The position numbers were made by a program, and so were the translations under genes. DNA of 64,000 bases from Erpetoichthys calabaricus (taxonomy: Eukaryota > Chordata > Cladistia > Polypteriformes > Polypteridae). Under the pieces are notes generated by a model. That model was given only the letters and a program-made list of their open reading frames with translations, was not told where the DNA came from and made no database searches. The stretch spans positions 33,551,632 to 33,615,631 of the forward strand of contig NC_041395.2 in assembly GCF_900747795.2 (NCBI RefSeq). The letters are read 5' to 3'. Below are positions 1 to 12,652 of the stretch, piece after piece (position 1 is the first letter of the stretch; each line of letters begins with the position of its first letter).

Positions 1-141
1 ATGTTCACTAAAATGATAAAAAACAAAAAAACATTCCTCAGTTTGTGGGAAGGTAAGGTAAAGATGTCCTTTTTTAACATTTCGACAAAATGTAATTGCA
101 CTTTTTAGAGGGGGGTGGTGGGACAAAAAGGTTTTTAGTGA

Positions 142-156
142 GGATTTTGTATGAGC
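142..156 (-). promoter_or_regulatory. Orphan RSS nonamer of a V segment cut off by the BEL element (left copy)
   Basis: Read on the minus strand, the nonamer is ACAAAATCC at 142-150, and 151-156 match the first bases of the 23-bp spacer seen in the other V segments. The preceding 140 bases match the 3' flank of the V at 53.2 kb. Past 156 the similarity fades and retroelement-type sequence starts. No heptamer or V exon follows. Confidence 0.6.
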
Positions 157-3100
157 CACAGCGCCTGTAGCTGCTGAAATATAAGGTGTAAGACGCATGT
201 CAAAAGAATTCTCAGGTCAAGAGTTCATTTTAAAGATATTTAGTGAAAGTTAAAAGCGAATAATCCAAACAAGAATAAAGAAAAATAGTTACACACGTAG
301 AATAAAAGACAAAAAAAGGAAAAAATGTATCTTCTATAAACTTAGCTTGTCTTGAAAGACTTTAGTTATTTCTATAATTAAAGATTCTTATTTCTTCTTC
401 TGTACGCCTTAGCATACGGTGCGGGTACTTAAATAAACAAGTTTTCTTTACTTGTTATTTCTCACTTTCAAAGAGCCCGTAGGCATCGAGCACAGTTATG
501 TGCCTTCCACGGTTAAAAACCGTATGCCCTCTACACCTTATACAGGGCAAGGCTGTCACTAACTAACCTGAAGAATAATGTTTACTCCAAGCTGTTAGAA
601 ATGGCAAGAACATACCAATACGATTCTATTTACGGGGGTTAAGGAACCTCCGATAGTTTATGCATTGTCATCCTTAATAAATATTCATGAAATTTTATAG
701 GAACAAGGAAAATGGCTCTTACATATCTGGCCCCTAATTGTTTATGCTAGGCAGAATCAATTACTTTAACATTACTTACTAGGAGCCTCACTACTTTACT
801 AAACTAAAACCTTACTTAAAATTTAAGAAACTTAAAATTTAAACTCTACTGTAAATTCACAAACACACAATTAAAATTAAACATGCAATTAAGATTCATT
901 CATTTCAATTACTTGATCCTTCCTGGATCAGGCACAGTTTGTTCACGGTCTCTTCCAGTGTGTAGTTTTTAGTTTGCCACCGCAAACCCCTCTGACTGCA
1001 CCTTTGGCATCTGGCATTGTCTGATGACTCGACCCATTACCCAGGAATTGCAAGGCGTAGCTTTATCTACAATTAAGACAATGTCCCCTGGTTCAAAATT
1101 TCTTCTTGGTGCAAGCCATTTTTGACGTTGCTGGAGTATTGGCAAATACTCTTTAGTCCATCTTTTCCAAAATAAATCAGCCATTTATTGCGTTTGTTTC
1201 CAGCGTCTTTTTGGATATGGTTCCTTTTCTGAAACGAGTACAGGTGGTATTTCAGGTTGAGTGTCCATCAACAATATATGATTGGGTGTGAGTGGTTCCA
1301 GATCATTAGGGTCGTTTGATGTCTCTGTGAGGGGTCTGTTGTTAAGTACTGATTCCACTTTGCACATCAATATAGGAAGATTTTGATCATTGAGGGTTTG
1401 CTGGTTTAATGTTGAATTTAAAATCTTTCTTATACTTCTGATTTGTCTCTCCCAAACTCCTCCTTGATGAGAGGCTGATGGTGGGTTAAAAATCCATTTG
1501 ATTTCTCTTTGCATCATTTCGTTGCCAATTTTTTCGTGTTCCAAACTTTTTATAGCCTCCCTTAGCTCTCTTTCTGCGCCAATAAAATTTGTTCCATTGT
1601 CTGAGTGCATGATTTTAACTCGGCCTCTTCTACTCTTGAACCTGAGTATGGCTTGTATGCAGGAATCTGTGTCTAAATTATGCGCGATCTTTATGTGCAC
1701 GGCTCTAGTTGTGAAACAGGTGAAGATTACTCCATAACTTTTAACTAAGCTTCGTCCTCTTTTGACAAAAAAGGGACCAAAATAATCAACTCCAACGTTA
1801 GTGAAAGGTGGTTTGTTGGGGACTAGGCGATCTTCTGGCAAATCTGCCATTTTTTGCTCACCTGCTTTCACATTGTATCTTCTACATGTAGTGCACTTTG
1901 AAATTATTTTTCAGATAGCTGCGTTTGCTTGAAGTATCCAGTATTTTTGGCGTAGTTCTGCTAATAAATAATTACATCCACAGTGTTTGTGCATTTAATG
2001 AAGCGTCTGATTAGGAGCGTAGCGATATGCGAGCTTTTATGAATAATTGCAGGGTGCTTGGCTTCTTTTGGCATAGCAGATTTGCTAAGTCTACCTCCGA
2101 CTCTTAATATTCCTTCTTGTAAAACTGGATACAGTTTGATGATTTTACTACTTTTTTTTTATAAGCTGATTTTTGTATGGGGCTTTAAATTCTTCTGGGT
2201 AAGCTTTTAATTGACTAAAGCGAATAAATTCGTCTTCTGCTTTAGATAAGTCGTCTATGGACAGTGGATTTAGCCTCATTGATGATTTGTATTCTTTCAT
2301 ATGTTTTGCAATCAGTGTTTTTTGTCTCTCTGGGCTGTGTCCAGATTTACTGACTGTATATTGAATTGCCTTTCTCTCTTCTTTCAGGCGCATTAGCATC
2401 TCTTTAAGCCTAAGGAACCACTGCTGCTTTCTTTAAATTGAACCATTTAGAGTAGTGCTCTACAAGTCTTTTTACTGGTTCGATTTTTTCTTCAACAATT
2501 ACACAATTTGCTACACACCTTTTCATTTCCAGATCGTCACTAGTAGACAGGTCCATTTCATCCAGTCTCTTAGGCCATTCGTGTTCTGGTTTTATCAGGA
2601 AGTTTGGGCCTTGTAGCCAAGTTTTACTTTTGACGAAACTTTCTATTGTTAATCTTCTTGATGCCTGATCCGCTGGGTTTTGTGCAGATGCGACATACCT
2701 CCATTGCGAGGGTGTATGTGCTCTCTTATCACCATGATTCTGTTGGCAACGAATGTTTTGTAGGCGTGCATTTTCATTCGCAATGTACCATAGTACTGTG
2801 GTGCTGTCTGTCCAAAAGATTGATTCTTTCAGAGGAATCTTTAGTTCTTGTTTTAACATTTTGTCCATTTTGACTGCTACCACTGCTGCTGTGAGTTCTA
2901 ACCTTGGTATAGTTACAGGTTTTAGTGGTGCCACTCTAGATTTCCCCATTAGAAATGAACAATGTCTCTTATTTTCCTTATTAGTCAGGAGGAGGTAGGA
3001 AACAGTGCCATACCCGTTTTCTGAGGCATCTCCAACATGATGTATTTGTGCGGTCATTATTTGACCGAATTCAGGAGGTTTAATGCACCTGTCCACATTA

Positions 3101-6100
3101 TAATCCGCAAGTAATTGCAAATCGTCCATCCATTTTTTCCATTGCTGAACATACTTAACTTCCACTTCTTGATCCCAAGCATATTTCTCTTTACACAGTT
3201 CTCTTAGAATAAGCTTAGCAGGTAATATGACTGGCGCTAAAAATCCAAGCACATCATATATTGAACTAACCACGGACAGAATACCGCGTCTTGTAGCAGG
3301 CTTATTTTGCAGCTTTACTTGAAACTTGAAACTGTCAGTTTGTGTGCACCATTTGACGCCCAAGGCTCTTTCAACTGGTAATAAGTCATGACTTAAATCC
3401 ACGTCTTTTTGATCTATTACTCTGTCTTCTTCAGAGATTGACAGCAAGACTGCTCTGCTGTTACTTATCAATTTTGTAAGATAAAATCCTCCTTTTAAGC
3501 ATAGGGTTTGTAGATCCTTGGCCAATTTTATGGCTTGTTTTTCAGTAGCAACTGACTTTAAACAGTCATCAACATAGAAGTTATTTAACACAGTGTCAAC
3601 TGCTTCTTCTGAAGCTGTATCTCTTGCATCCTCTGCTGTTTTTCTTAAGGCATAAGAGGCACAACTGGGCGACAAAGTAGCACCGAAAAGATGCACTGTC
3701 ATTTTGTATTCCTCAAGTTCGTTGTTTAGATTACCCTCAGGCCACCACAAAAAACGAAGGAGATCCATGTCCTTTTCTGGAACTTTCATTTGATAAAACA
3801 TTGATTTAATGCCTGCCATAAGAGCGATTGGTTCCTCTCTGAATCTTGCAAGAACTCCAATGAATGTGTTAGTTAAATCAGGTCCTTTCAGCAACTGTTC
3901 ATTTAGAGAAAAACCTTGGTAAGTGGCCGTACAGTCAAAAACCACTCTGATTTTGTTTTTCTTTGGATGATATACTCCATGATGAGGGATGTACCACACT
4001 CTCTGTTTTTCAAGGGTTTGCTGTTCAGTGGGTACCTTGATAGCATATCTTTTGTCTAAAATATCTTTCATGAAGGTTTTATAATCCTCATGGAATGTTG
4101 GATGCTTTATGATGAGTTTCCCTTTAAGTCCAATAGCACGTTGTTTTGCAGCACAGTGGTTGTTTGGCACGTCAAGAGATTCATTTTAAAAGGCAGATTA
4201 ATGCAATAATGTCCATTCACTAGACTTGCAGTATCTGAAGCTATGCGCATGAATTTAATGTCCTCTTGTGACATTTCCTCCTTTTCCTCATAGTCGCGTT
4301 CAGGAAAGTCTGTAGTGTATTGCTGGAGCAACATTTGCTCCACCTTCTTTATCGTCACGTAATTAACTGAACATCTTTTTACTTCTTCATTGTCTGACTC
4401 CTTCTCATAGCAAATAACAACCCATCCTAGGACCGTTCTTATTGCAAAAGGTCCATCTTTGCTTGGTATAAGTTCCAATGGCTCCATGACTTTACGAGAG
4501 TCTGTGCCTATTATCATGCCTACTTCTGCATTTATTTGGGGTAGATGCACGTCTTTAAGGTAGGGCCATTTCAAAATATCTTCTTGGATAGGGATTTTTT
4601 TTTTTATGTTCAGGTATAACCGTTGCTGTATGCACATCTGGCAAGTTGTAAAATGTGTTGTCTTCTAGCCCACAGACTTGTATACCGGGTAGGAGTTTAC
4701 ATTTTAATGGTCTTTCTAAGTTGTTTAGGGTGTCGAGATGTAGGTTCAATTTTCTTCCTGTGAGATTTAATTGCTCACTTAAACTTTCTGTGCAAAATGT
4801 AGCTGTGCTACATGTGTCTATCATAGCATATGTTTCAATATATTTTTCGTTCCCTTTGGACTTGACTTTAACTGGGACCACAGCTAAGACACCGTTTCTG
4901 GCCCTCGATATTACAGGCGTACTTGTAGGAGAAGTGTCCTTTTGTATCGATTTAGTGTTTTCTTCTTTAAGAAGTTCAACTTTATCATCAGAGTTCTCTT
5001 CTTTATTTTTATATAAAATAACTGGGTGAAAATGAAGATATTTGCTGCATTTTATCTTTTCTTCACAATTTTTACTAAGATGTCCTTGTTTAAGGCATCT
5101 GAAGCATAAGCCTTTGGATTTTAAAAAGTCAATTTTACTTTCGTAAGTTAGTTTCTGAATTGCATTACAGTCATTAAGATCATGCCCTTTGTCACAGAAA
5201 AGACATGCTTACTGGGTATACGTTCAGTCTTCTCCGTTTTATCTCCCCTTTCTACTGTAGTGACAAAAGTTGAGACAAAGTTTCCCTTTCTGATTCCGCT
5301 TTTTGCTGAATATTTTTCATAATCAAACTTTTCTTTTTCCCTTTTGCAAGTATTACTTTCATATGAAGCGCCATACAATGGATCTAAGGAGGATACGAGC
5401 CGATCTTCTAAAAATCCATATAGGTCAGCGAAGTCCTGGTCTTCTTCCTTCCCTTTTTTCGAACTTTATTGCTTTATTTTGCCAGCGCTGTCTTAGCTCT
5501 TGGGGAAGCTTTGATGACATAGTACGAATGTTTAAATTGTTATCAAATTCGTGTCCGTTCTTTAAACTGGACATAACACTTTTGCAATTGCCTAGAAAGA
5601 GTGTATATGCTCTTAGGCTTTCTCCATCGTTCGTTTTTATTTGTGGCCACATCCTGATTTTCTTCATGTAGGCTTCTCCTATTTGTATTTGATTTCCATA
5701 AATAGTCTCTATCCTTTCTCTGGCGTTTCTGTACCCCTCTTCTGGTGGTAAGTGCAGTTCTGTGCAATGCTTTTAGGTTCACCTTTAGTAAATTGTATCA
5801 AATACTCTAATTTATCACCAGGATTACTTGTTGTCTGATCGATGGTTCAATCAAATGCCCTTATAAAGTTCATATAAGTCAGTGGGTCGGCATCAAATAT
5901 AGTCACTTTTATATGGGGTATATTAGGCGCTTGTATCTTGTTTTGCGGTTGGTCATAACATTGTCCATAATGCCGTTGTTGAAAAGATGCAGGCGCTGTA
6001 TTATCTTTACTTTCATTCATATTCATAAAATTATAATAATGTGGTTTTACATCTCTTATCTCTGTTTTCGGGGGCACATTATAAGGATTCAGTCTATTTG

Positions 6101-6340
6101 GGCTGCGATTGTGCCGTTTAAGCGCTCTTAATTTTGCGTCGGATTCTGCAATGGCTGCCTCTAAAACCAATTGATCCCTTTTAGCTTTCAAGTGAGCTTC
6201 TTCTATATCTAAAGCTTGTTGCTTTCATTGGTTTTCCGCCTTAGCCAACAGCACGGCGTGTGCTGCTTCTTGAGATTTGATGGCACTAACTGAAGTAGTC
6301 GCTGATCTTGTATTGTGTTTAGTTTTCGTGGAAATTTTGG
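157..6340 (-). mobile_element. BEL/Pao LTR retrotransposon, broken copy (left)
   Basis: Fossil BEL/Pao element on the minus strand. Parts in coding order from high to low coordinates: gag region about 5.15-6.3 kb, CCHC zinc knuckle about 5.04-5.11 kb, aspartic protease region about 4.55-4.9 kb (AMIDTCSTATF), reverse transcriptase about 3.3-4.2 kb with the YVDD box, RNase H region about 2.4-3.1 kb, integrase about 1.2-2.0 kb (DYFGPF, HSDNGTNF, HQGGVWE), then a non-coding 3' end about 0.16-0.95 kb that should hold the 3' LTR. The order protease, RT, RNase H, integrase and the RT signature fit BEL/Pao. A matching 5' LTR is not visible; the gag side runs straight into LINE sequence. It is broken at several places but fairly young by its largely readable pol. 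Confidence 0.9.
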
Positions 6341-9200
6341 AATACCGGTATTCCAACAGTGGTCTTGTCCCACTCCACATGGACCCCTTCAATGGAGACA
6401 GGTCTCAGTGATGGTCTAGACCTGCAGTAGTCCACAACCTTCTCCTTAGTTTTGGAAGTGTTTAACAGCAGTTAGTTTGACTGACATCATCCCAGAGACC
6501 CCTGTACTCCTCCTCCTGTCCACCCCTGACACACCCCACAATGGCTGTGACATCTGGGAACTTCTGCATGTGGCATGTCCCTGAGTTGTAGTTAAAGGCC
6601 GATGTGTACAGGATTAAGAGGAAAGGAGGAAGAACAATCCCATATGGAGCTCCTGTGCTACTGATTACAGTCTGTGATGTGCAGTTCCTCAGCCTGACAA
6701 ATTGAGGTCTACCAGTGAGGTAACCTGTAACCCAGTTCACCCGGTGCAAGTCCACACCAATTGTGGACAGCTTGTTCCTCAGTAGGAGGAGCTGAATGGT
6801 GCTGAAGGTACTGGAAAAGTCAAAGCACTACATCCTTTTACCAAATGTTAGTAGGTCAGGTGGAGGAGGTAGAGAAGGACATCATCCACACTCACTTTCT
6901 CTAAATAGCGAAACTGCAAGGGATCAAGTGCGTGATTCATCTGTGGTCTGAGGAGATGAAGAAGATAGCTGCTCCAGGGTCTTCATTATATGGGAGTTTA
7001 AGGCCACAGGCCTGAAGTCATTTGGTTCACTGGATCTCACTTTCTTAGGAATCAGGATGAGACATGAGGTCTTCCACAGTGTGTGGACCCCCCACAGTCG
7101 CAAGCTCAGGTTGAAGTTGTGCTGAAGGGGTTCTACCTGTTCAGCAGCATAGGCCCTTAGAAGTCTTGGAAACACCTTGTCTGGGACTGCTGCCTCCATA
7201 GGGTCAGCAGTGATGGTGTAAGAAACAGGGGAAGGGGAAGCAGGGAGGATGTTAGAATCTTCTGATGTGCTGTTATGTTAGTGGGGGGATGAAGGCTGTA
7301 TGATGTATTCTGACAGCTTGGGGGAAGAGTGGATGACCAACTGTGAGGGAGGGACTGGTGGGTTGTGAGTTTGTGGCAGTTAAAGCAAGAGCAGGGCAGT
7401 CAAGGCAAAATTGTGAGTGAGCCCACTTCCGTGACTGAGAAGCAACCCCACACACGAATGGTCTTGGGTTGCTTTACTGTAGGCATGACACAGGACTAAT
7501 GGTAGCAGTCACCTTTTCTTCTCGGACAATCTTTTTTCCGGATGCCCCAAACAATCGGAAAGGGGATTCATCAGAGAAAATGACTTTACCCCAGACATCA
7601 GCAGTCCAATCCCTGTACCTTTTGCAGAATATCAGTCTATCCCTGATGTTTTTTTGTTTGAGAGAAGTGGCTTCTTTGCTGCCCTTCTTGACACCAGGCC
7701 ATCCTCCAAAAGTCTTCACCTCACTGTGCGTTCAGATTCACTCATACCTGCCTGCTGCCATTCCTGAGCAAGCTCTGCACTGGTAGTGCCCCAATCCTGA
7801 ACCATGATAAAGAATGGTACCAAAACATCGTCCGAGATCAACTTCTCCCAGCCATCTAAGAACAGTTTGGTGACCAGCAATGCCTTTTCCAGCATGATGG
7901 AGCATGTGGCAAAAGTGATACTTAAGTGGCTTGGGGAAGAAAACATCCAAATTATGGGTCCATGGCCAGGAAACTCCCCAGACTTTAATCCCATTGAGAA
8001 CTTGTGGTCAATCCTCAAGAGATGGGTGGACAAACAAAAACCTAGAAATTCTGACAAACTCCAAGCATTGATTATTCAAGAATGGGCTTCCATCAGTCAG
8101 GATTTGGCCCAGAAGTTGATTGACAGCATGCCAGGGTGAATTGTAGAGGTCTTGAAAAAGAAGGGCCAACACTGCAAATATTGACTGTTTGCATAAACTT
8201 AATGTAATCAATAAAAGCATTTGAAACTTATGAAATGCTTGTAATTATACTTCCATATATATACTTCCAGTATACCATAGAAACATCTGACAAAAAGATC
8301 TGAAAACACTGAAGCAGCAAACTTTGTGAAAACCAATACTTGTGTCATTCTCAAAACTTTTGACCACAACTACAGAGGCTTGTACAGAGGCTATAGGTAA
8401 ACAAGATTGTGGTCAGATTTGTCCAGTGGGGGAAGGGGGGGGGGGGGCTAAGTAAGCATCCCTCACATTTGCATAAGGAAGGTCAATTGTTGTGTTCTTG
8501 TTTGGTAGGACAATCAGCATGCTGAAAGAAGGAAGTCAGAGCCAAGTTTGTTGTAGTATGATTGAAATCGCCAGAAACAGTAATGAAAGCCTCTGGGTCT
8601 TGTGTCTGAAGACTTTCGATGGTTGCGAGTTTGACGTTACATGGCATCTGTAGAGGAACATAAACTACAGCTACAATGGGGCAAGGAGACTCCCTGATCG
8701 TTTAGTAGGACGGACACCCACCTGACAGCTGATTGTTTCCTTAACTGTTACAGTACATGCCCTGAGTTACACCTTCTGATGTTAATAAACAGTGTGACTC
8801 CCCCACTTTTGCTTTTGCCATAATGTTTAGCGTCCCTGTCAGCTCTTACGATTGTGAACTCTGGAACTCCGCTAGCATCATAAATTATGTTGGTTAGCCA
8901 TGTCTCTGTCAGACACAACAGACTGCACTCCCAATAGACCCGATGGCTTTTAACTGTTGCTGCTAGCTTGTCCATCTTGTTGACCAACGAGTTCACATTC
9001 TCCATTACCCCCAATAGAATGGATGGTTTTGGATGGTTTATATTTCCTGCATTTGTTCGGAAGCTTCAACTTTACTTACCACCAGCCATGCATCCCCAAT
9101 ACCTGCTCATCAGTTCTTCCAGAATGTGCTGCGCTCTGCCAAGGCATCTGTTTGTTCAGAGTGCGAGTAGCTCTTCCTTCATGTAAACAAAGATGTGATC
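6341..9200 (-). mobile_element. CR1/L2/Rex1-type LINE, decayed, with embedded Tc1 (left copy)
   Basis: Minus-strand non-LTR retrotransposon. The endonuclease start is at about 8.75-9.19 kb (NVNSLVNKMDKL, LCLTETWL, VRADRD), typical of APE endonucleases of fish CR1/L2/Rex1 LINEs. Reverse transcriptase pieces lie at 6924-7199 (LWKTSCLILIPKK, NDFRPVALNSHIMK) and 6462-6755 (STGAPYGIVLPPFLL, with the catalytic FADD-type box degenerated to FPDV), and the post-RT part at about 6.34-6.46 kb. Frames are discontinuous and a Tc1 transposon interrupts it at about 7.44-8.37 kb. It is a dead copy. The exact clade cannot be fixed by eye. Confidence 0.8.
7440..8375. mobile_element. Tc1/mariner transposon with inverted N-terminal half (left copy)
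   Basis: Two halves of one Tc1-type transposase lie in opposite orientations. At about 7.45-7.80 kb the minus strand encodes the N-terminal and first catalytic part (DWGTTSAELAQEW, NIRDRLIFCKRYRDW, VIFSDESPFRLFG). At about 7.80-8.18 kb the plus strand encodes the C-terminal part (WYQNIVRDQLLPAI, CLFQHDG, WPGNSPDFNPIENLWSILK, ending QKLIDSMPG). An internal inversion with one end near 7.80 kb explains this. The right end shows the Tc1-type terminus AAAACTTTTGACCACAACTA near 8375. The copy is dead, and it lacks about 10 bp near 7.91 kb that the partner copy keeps. Confidence 0.85.
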
Positions 9201-9956
9201 GGTTAAATTCAGGGACTTATGTGAAAAATAAAAGATAGGCACAGCTGCTCAGCCTATCATGGATATAAAAAATTTATTAGAATGAAAGTTTTCACTTACC
9301 TGTTTCAGAGCACCTTCCCGGTTAACACAGTAGTGACACAATGTTTCATCGGAGTTAGAGCACATGGATTCTCAAAGGCTGCCTGGAGGTCTACAGGTAC
9401 ACTGATAGCAAGCTGTGGGGCTTGAACTAGTCGGGTGCGAGGCACATGTCTGAAGTCGTCTTTCAGGTGCACTCAAGGTTTCTGAGGGCCAAATACTGAG
9501 GCGCGCTTCCATAATCGCTGCAGGGGAGAAGGAGAAAGTGTTATGTATAAGTTCAGGGAAATAGATTAGAAGAATTGAGGTCTCAGTTTCAGGAGAGGCC
9601 AGGAAAAAAATTCACATATGTGGTACAGAAGGGAGGTATAAATAGGGCAAAATGTACCTAAGCAGACACGTGGCTTTTGGTGCACGTCCAGGCGCAATGG
9701 TTAATTGGGGACTGCAGGTAACATAAATGGGGATTGGATAGACAAAAGGGCCCATGGTATAAAGCCATGGTCCCAACTGCCAGGAGTCATCTGTTGACTA
9801 GGCCTTTGGGCTGAATTATACATCTGCACTACTGAATTAATTAGTCTAGTAGTAAAAATACATATTGTTCTTTGTACATATTAGTTGATAAAATCAGATT
9901 CACTTCCTGCACTAGCTTGGTATAGAAGGGTACATTTTATTTGTCATTTGTTTTCT
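9201..9956. other. No gene recognised
   Basis: Non-coding sequence beyond the 5' end of the LINE. No long frame, RNA gene or repeat that I can name. An AATAAA-like A/T cluster near 9.26 kb is not enough to call anything. Confidence 0.5.
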
Positions 9957-10217
9957 TTCTATATTGTCAGTCAGTCTGTCATTCTCCAACCCACTATATC
10001 CTAACACAGGGTCATGGGGGTACTGCTGGAGTCAATCCCAGCCAGCACAGGGCGCTGTCTTTGGACTGTGGGTGGAAACCTGAGCAGGAGGAAACACACG
10101 CAGATACTGGGAGAACATGCCAACCAAGCAGGGAGGACCCGGGAAGCAAACCCAGGTCTCCTAAGTGTGAGGCAGCAGCGCTACCACTGCGCCACCATGC
10201 AGCCCTTCTATATTGTC
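9957..10217 (-). repeat. tRNA-derived SINE (minus) with 12-bp target-site duplication
   Basis: The same SINE family as the copy at 37.76 kb, in reverse orientation and internally shortened. It is bracketed by identical 12-bp direct repeats ttctatattgtc at 9957-9968 and 10206-10217, the mark of LINE-driven insertion. The tRNA-like head is at the high-coordinate end. Confidence 0.9.
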
Positions 10218-10877
10218 CTTGTGCTTAATTTTTTTTCACTTCTTGACTTTGATTCCTTTTTCATTCCGTCCTCAGTGAATATTTTTTTTTCCAGGAAGAA
10301 GGAGGAAGAAGAGTCCTTTTGTTATTTTTTTGTCACTTTTGATTTGGAACCGAGCGGCACGGTGCCACAGTAAATAGGATCAGCATGTCTGTAATAAAAC
10401 AGAATCCTGTTTTTGAATTGTCTTTTTTGGTTTTTGTCTTACTTATCCCATCCCCTGGTCATTTGGTTATGTCTGCTGGCACCCAGAGTCCAGAATTGTT
10501 CAACTCTGCCTTTGCATGGGGTGCCACAAACGTTCCTGCCACTGTCTTGCATTGTAAAGAGATCTATATCCATAGTATACTTAAACAAAAGCCCTGCACA
10601 CTTAGTACAAACAGTCGAGAAGAACCGCTACGCTATAAGTAAAGAAAAGAAAGAAAAACACTGTAACACAGATAGAACTAATCGTTAGGCTGCCACTCAT
10701 GTCTGTCAACTTAAATGAGTCACAGGCAGTTTGGCATACTTCTAAAATTCATTGTAGATGTGCATAGAATGTGTCCTTATTGCCCTTGCTATTAAGACAA
10801 TTTACAAAGATGTGCATTTTGTGTTATTATCTCAAAATTACATCTAATTGTTGATAGTTAAAAGTAATTGAATTTCA
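10218..10877. other. No gene recognised
   Basis: A/T-rich non-coding stretch between two SINE insertions. Short open frames here have no recognisable domain or start context. Confidence 0.45.
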
Positions 10878-11195
10878 TTATATATAACTATCCATCCATT
10901 ATCTAACCCTCTATATACTAACTACACGGTCACGGGGGGACTGCTGGAGCAAATCCCAGCCAGCACAGGGCGCAAGGCAGGAAACAAACCCCGGGCAGGG
11001 CGCACACACACACAATTTAGGATCGCCAATACACCTAACCTGCATGTCTTTGGACTGCGGGAGGAAACCCATGCAGACACGGGGAGAACATGCAAACTCC
11101 ACGCAGATAGGACCCGGGAAGCGAACCTGGGTCTCCTAACTGCGAGGCAGCAGTGCTACCCCCTGTGCCACTGTGCTGCCGTTATATATAGCTAT
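10878..11195 (-). repeat. tRNA-derived SINE (minus) with near-perfect TSD
   Basis: Reverse-orientation copy of the same SINE: a 3' tail rich in TCCA, a body with the cagcacagggcgcaaggcag block, and a tRNA-like head near 11.17 kb. Flanking 14-bp repeats, ttatatataactat at 10878-10891 and ttatatatagctat at 11182-11195, differ at one base. Confidence 0.9.
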
Positions 11196-12613
11196 TCATT
11201 TTCAAATCCACTTAATCCAACGCCATATCACAGGAATAGCACTGGTTCCAACACAGGAACCAACCCTGCATGAGGCACTAGTCCATTATCACTCACGTTA
11301 TCTAGTAAACAGTGATGGTTTTTAACACATTTTACATGGTTGTGTTTTTTCAAAATCAACAGAAAGATCCTCTTACAGAAATAACCTTAGAAAATGTTGT
11401 GATCTAAAGTAACATGGCAGGCTGAGATCTGTCTGAGTTTCCCTCATTAACTATAGGGGGCAATAGCATCACATGTGCTGGGATTAATCCTTGTATGCTT
11501 CATTATACTCTTCATACAGTCCTTGTTATCATATTAGTTACTCCTCACTTGTATGTGCATTTGCATTTGCCCTCTTAGGGGCAGACAATAAGACAGCATT
11601 TTTCCTGCACATTTTATCTTTTCATGACATTCTGGAAATATTTTTTATTACTGCAAGCTATTGATTTTTTTCATTCAAGCAATTGACAGAGCAGGCCATT
11701 GGTTAAAAGGTAAGTTCTTGCCTTGTTGTGTTTAGTAGATTACTGTTTTCATAAAAATGAAATGTATATTTGTATCATCTACAAATAATTAATTACTTGA
11801 ATTGCAAGTAAAATATATTCAAAAGGATTTTAACACATGACTCTGAAAATGGTGAAAGTGCTAGTTTTTTTTTTAATTAAGCCTTTGTAAGTTTTTCCTT
11901 CACAACACTATTAACATATTTTCATAGGTACTTTATGTTTAAAGACTGAATTCAGTACTAACTCTTATGCTGACAATGAGATTTCAAAACTACTTTTCAT
12001 ATGTATGCAGGTTTGCTGCTTTTTGCTTCACTATATAAGCAATGCTACTTCATTAGACTAATTCGAAACACTTGCACTTAAAGTCCCATCTATGTGAAAT
12101 ATAATCGTAGTGAGTCTGTTGTTGGGCAGGCATCATAAGGAGTTCAACATGGAAATCAGTATTCCATGATTGTAATGATTTTGCTTGTCTATCAGTAGCG
12201 TGTCACATTGTTCAAATTGGTCTTGACTGGAGCTAATTCTCCTGCTTTTAGATATGTAAGCTTAGTTTGAGTGGTGTTTTATTTTCCAAATAGGTAAAAA
12301 AATACAATTTTGTCATTTTATGTCAGTTTTCTAAAGAATAGAAATATATTCCAGCTATGTCCAGGGCTGATTCTTGCCTTGAAACCAATACTGCAACTCT
12401 TAGGCATTAAGGTCTCAATGTCTTTAAGTGTATGAAAACCTATAGTTGTTTAATTGCTCAAAAGTTTATACTCTCAAAAATGTCCAAATATACTCTTTTT
12501 TTCTGACAGATTTTGGTAATGGCAGAATTCAGATTTATTCTTTATCATTTGGCATTATACTTATTTTCTAATGATTCTGTAGTTATTCAATACAAAAAAG
12601 GACTTCTTGGAGA
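11196..12613. other. V-A 3' flank, no gene recognised
   Basis: About 11.2-11.3 kb resembles an old SINE tail (tccaacacaggaaccaaccc). The rest is A/T-rich with no coding frame, leading into the RSS of the V segment at 12.65 kb. Confidence 0.45.
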
Positions 12614-12652
12614 GGAATTTGTATTCACTATATCATGAACTTCCTCATTGTG
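12614..12652 (-). promoter_or_regulatory. RSS of V-A (23-bp spacer)
   Basis: Minus strand: heptamer CACAATG (12646-12652), 23-base spacer (12623-12645), nonamer ACAAATTCC (12614-12622). It abuts the V exon directly. A 23-bp spacer is the IGHV type, which pairs with 12-bp D signals. The heptamer keeps the essential CAC; the nonamer departs from ACAAAAACC at three positions. Confidence 0.88.

Larger units (their letters stand above)
1..8528. repeat. Left copy of a long direct repeat (>8.5 kb)
   Basis: This block matches 55451-64000 along its whole length in the same orientation, with the same order of parts: V-segment 3' flank, BEL/Pao element, LINE with embedded Tc1. The offset drifts only from 55446 to about 55472, so net length differs by about 22 bp. 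Long stretches, such as the whole integrase-region frame, are identical at the protein level. The homology is cut only by the window edges, so neither true boundary is visible. It could be a tandem segmental duplication or an uncollapsed assembly duplicate. Confidence 0.95.

Noticed and set aside
10290-10640. Small plus-strand frames in the SINE-flanking sequence
   Set aside because: They are short, overlap SINE or A/T-rich DNA and lack any domain or start context.
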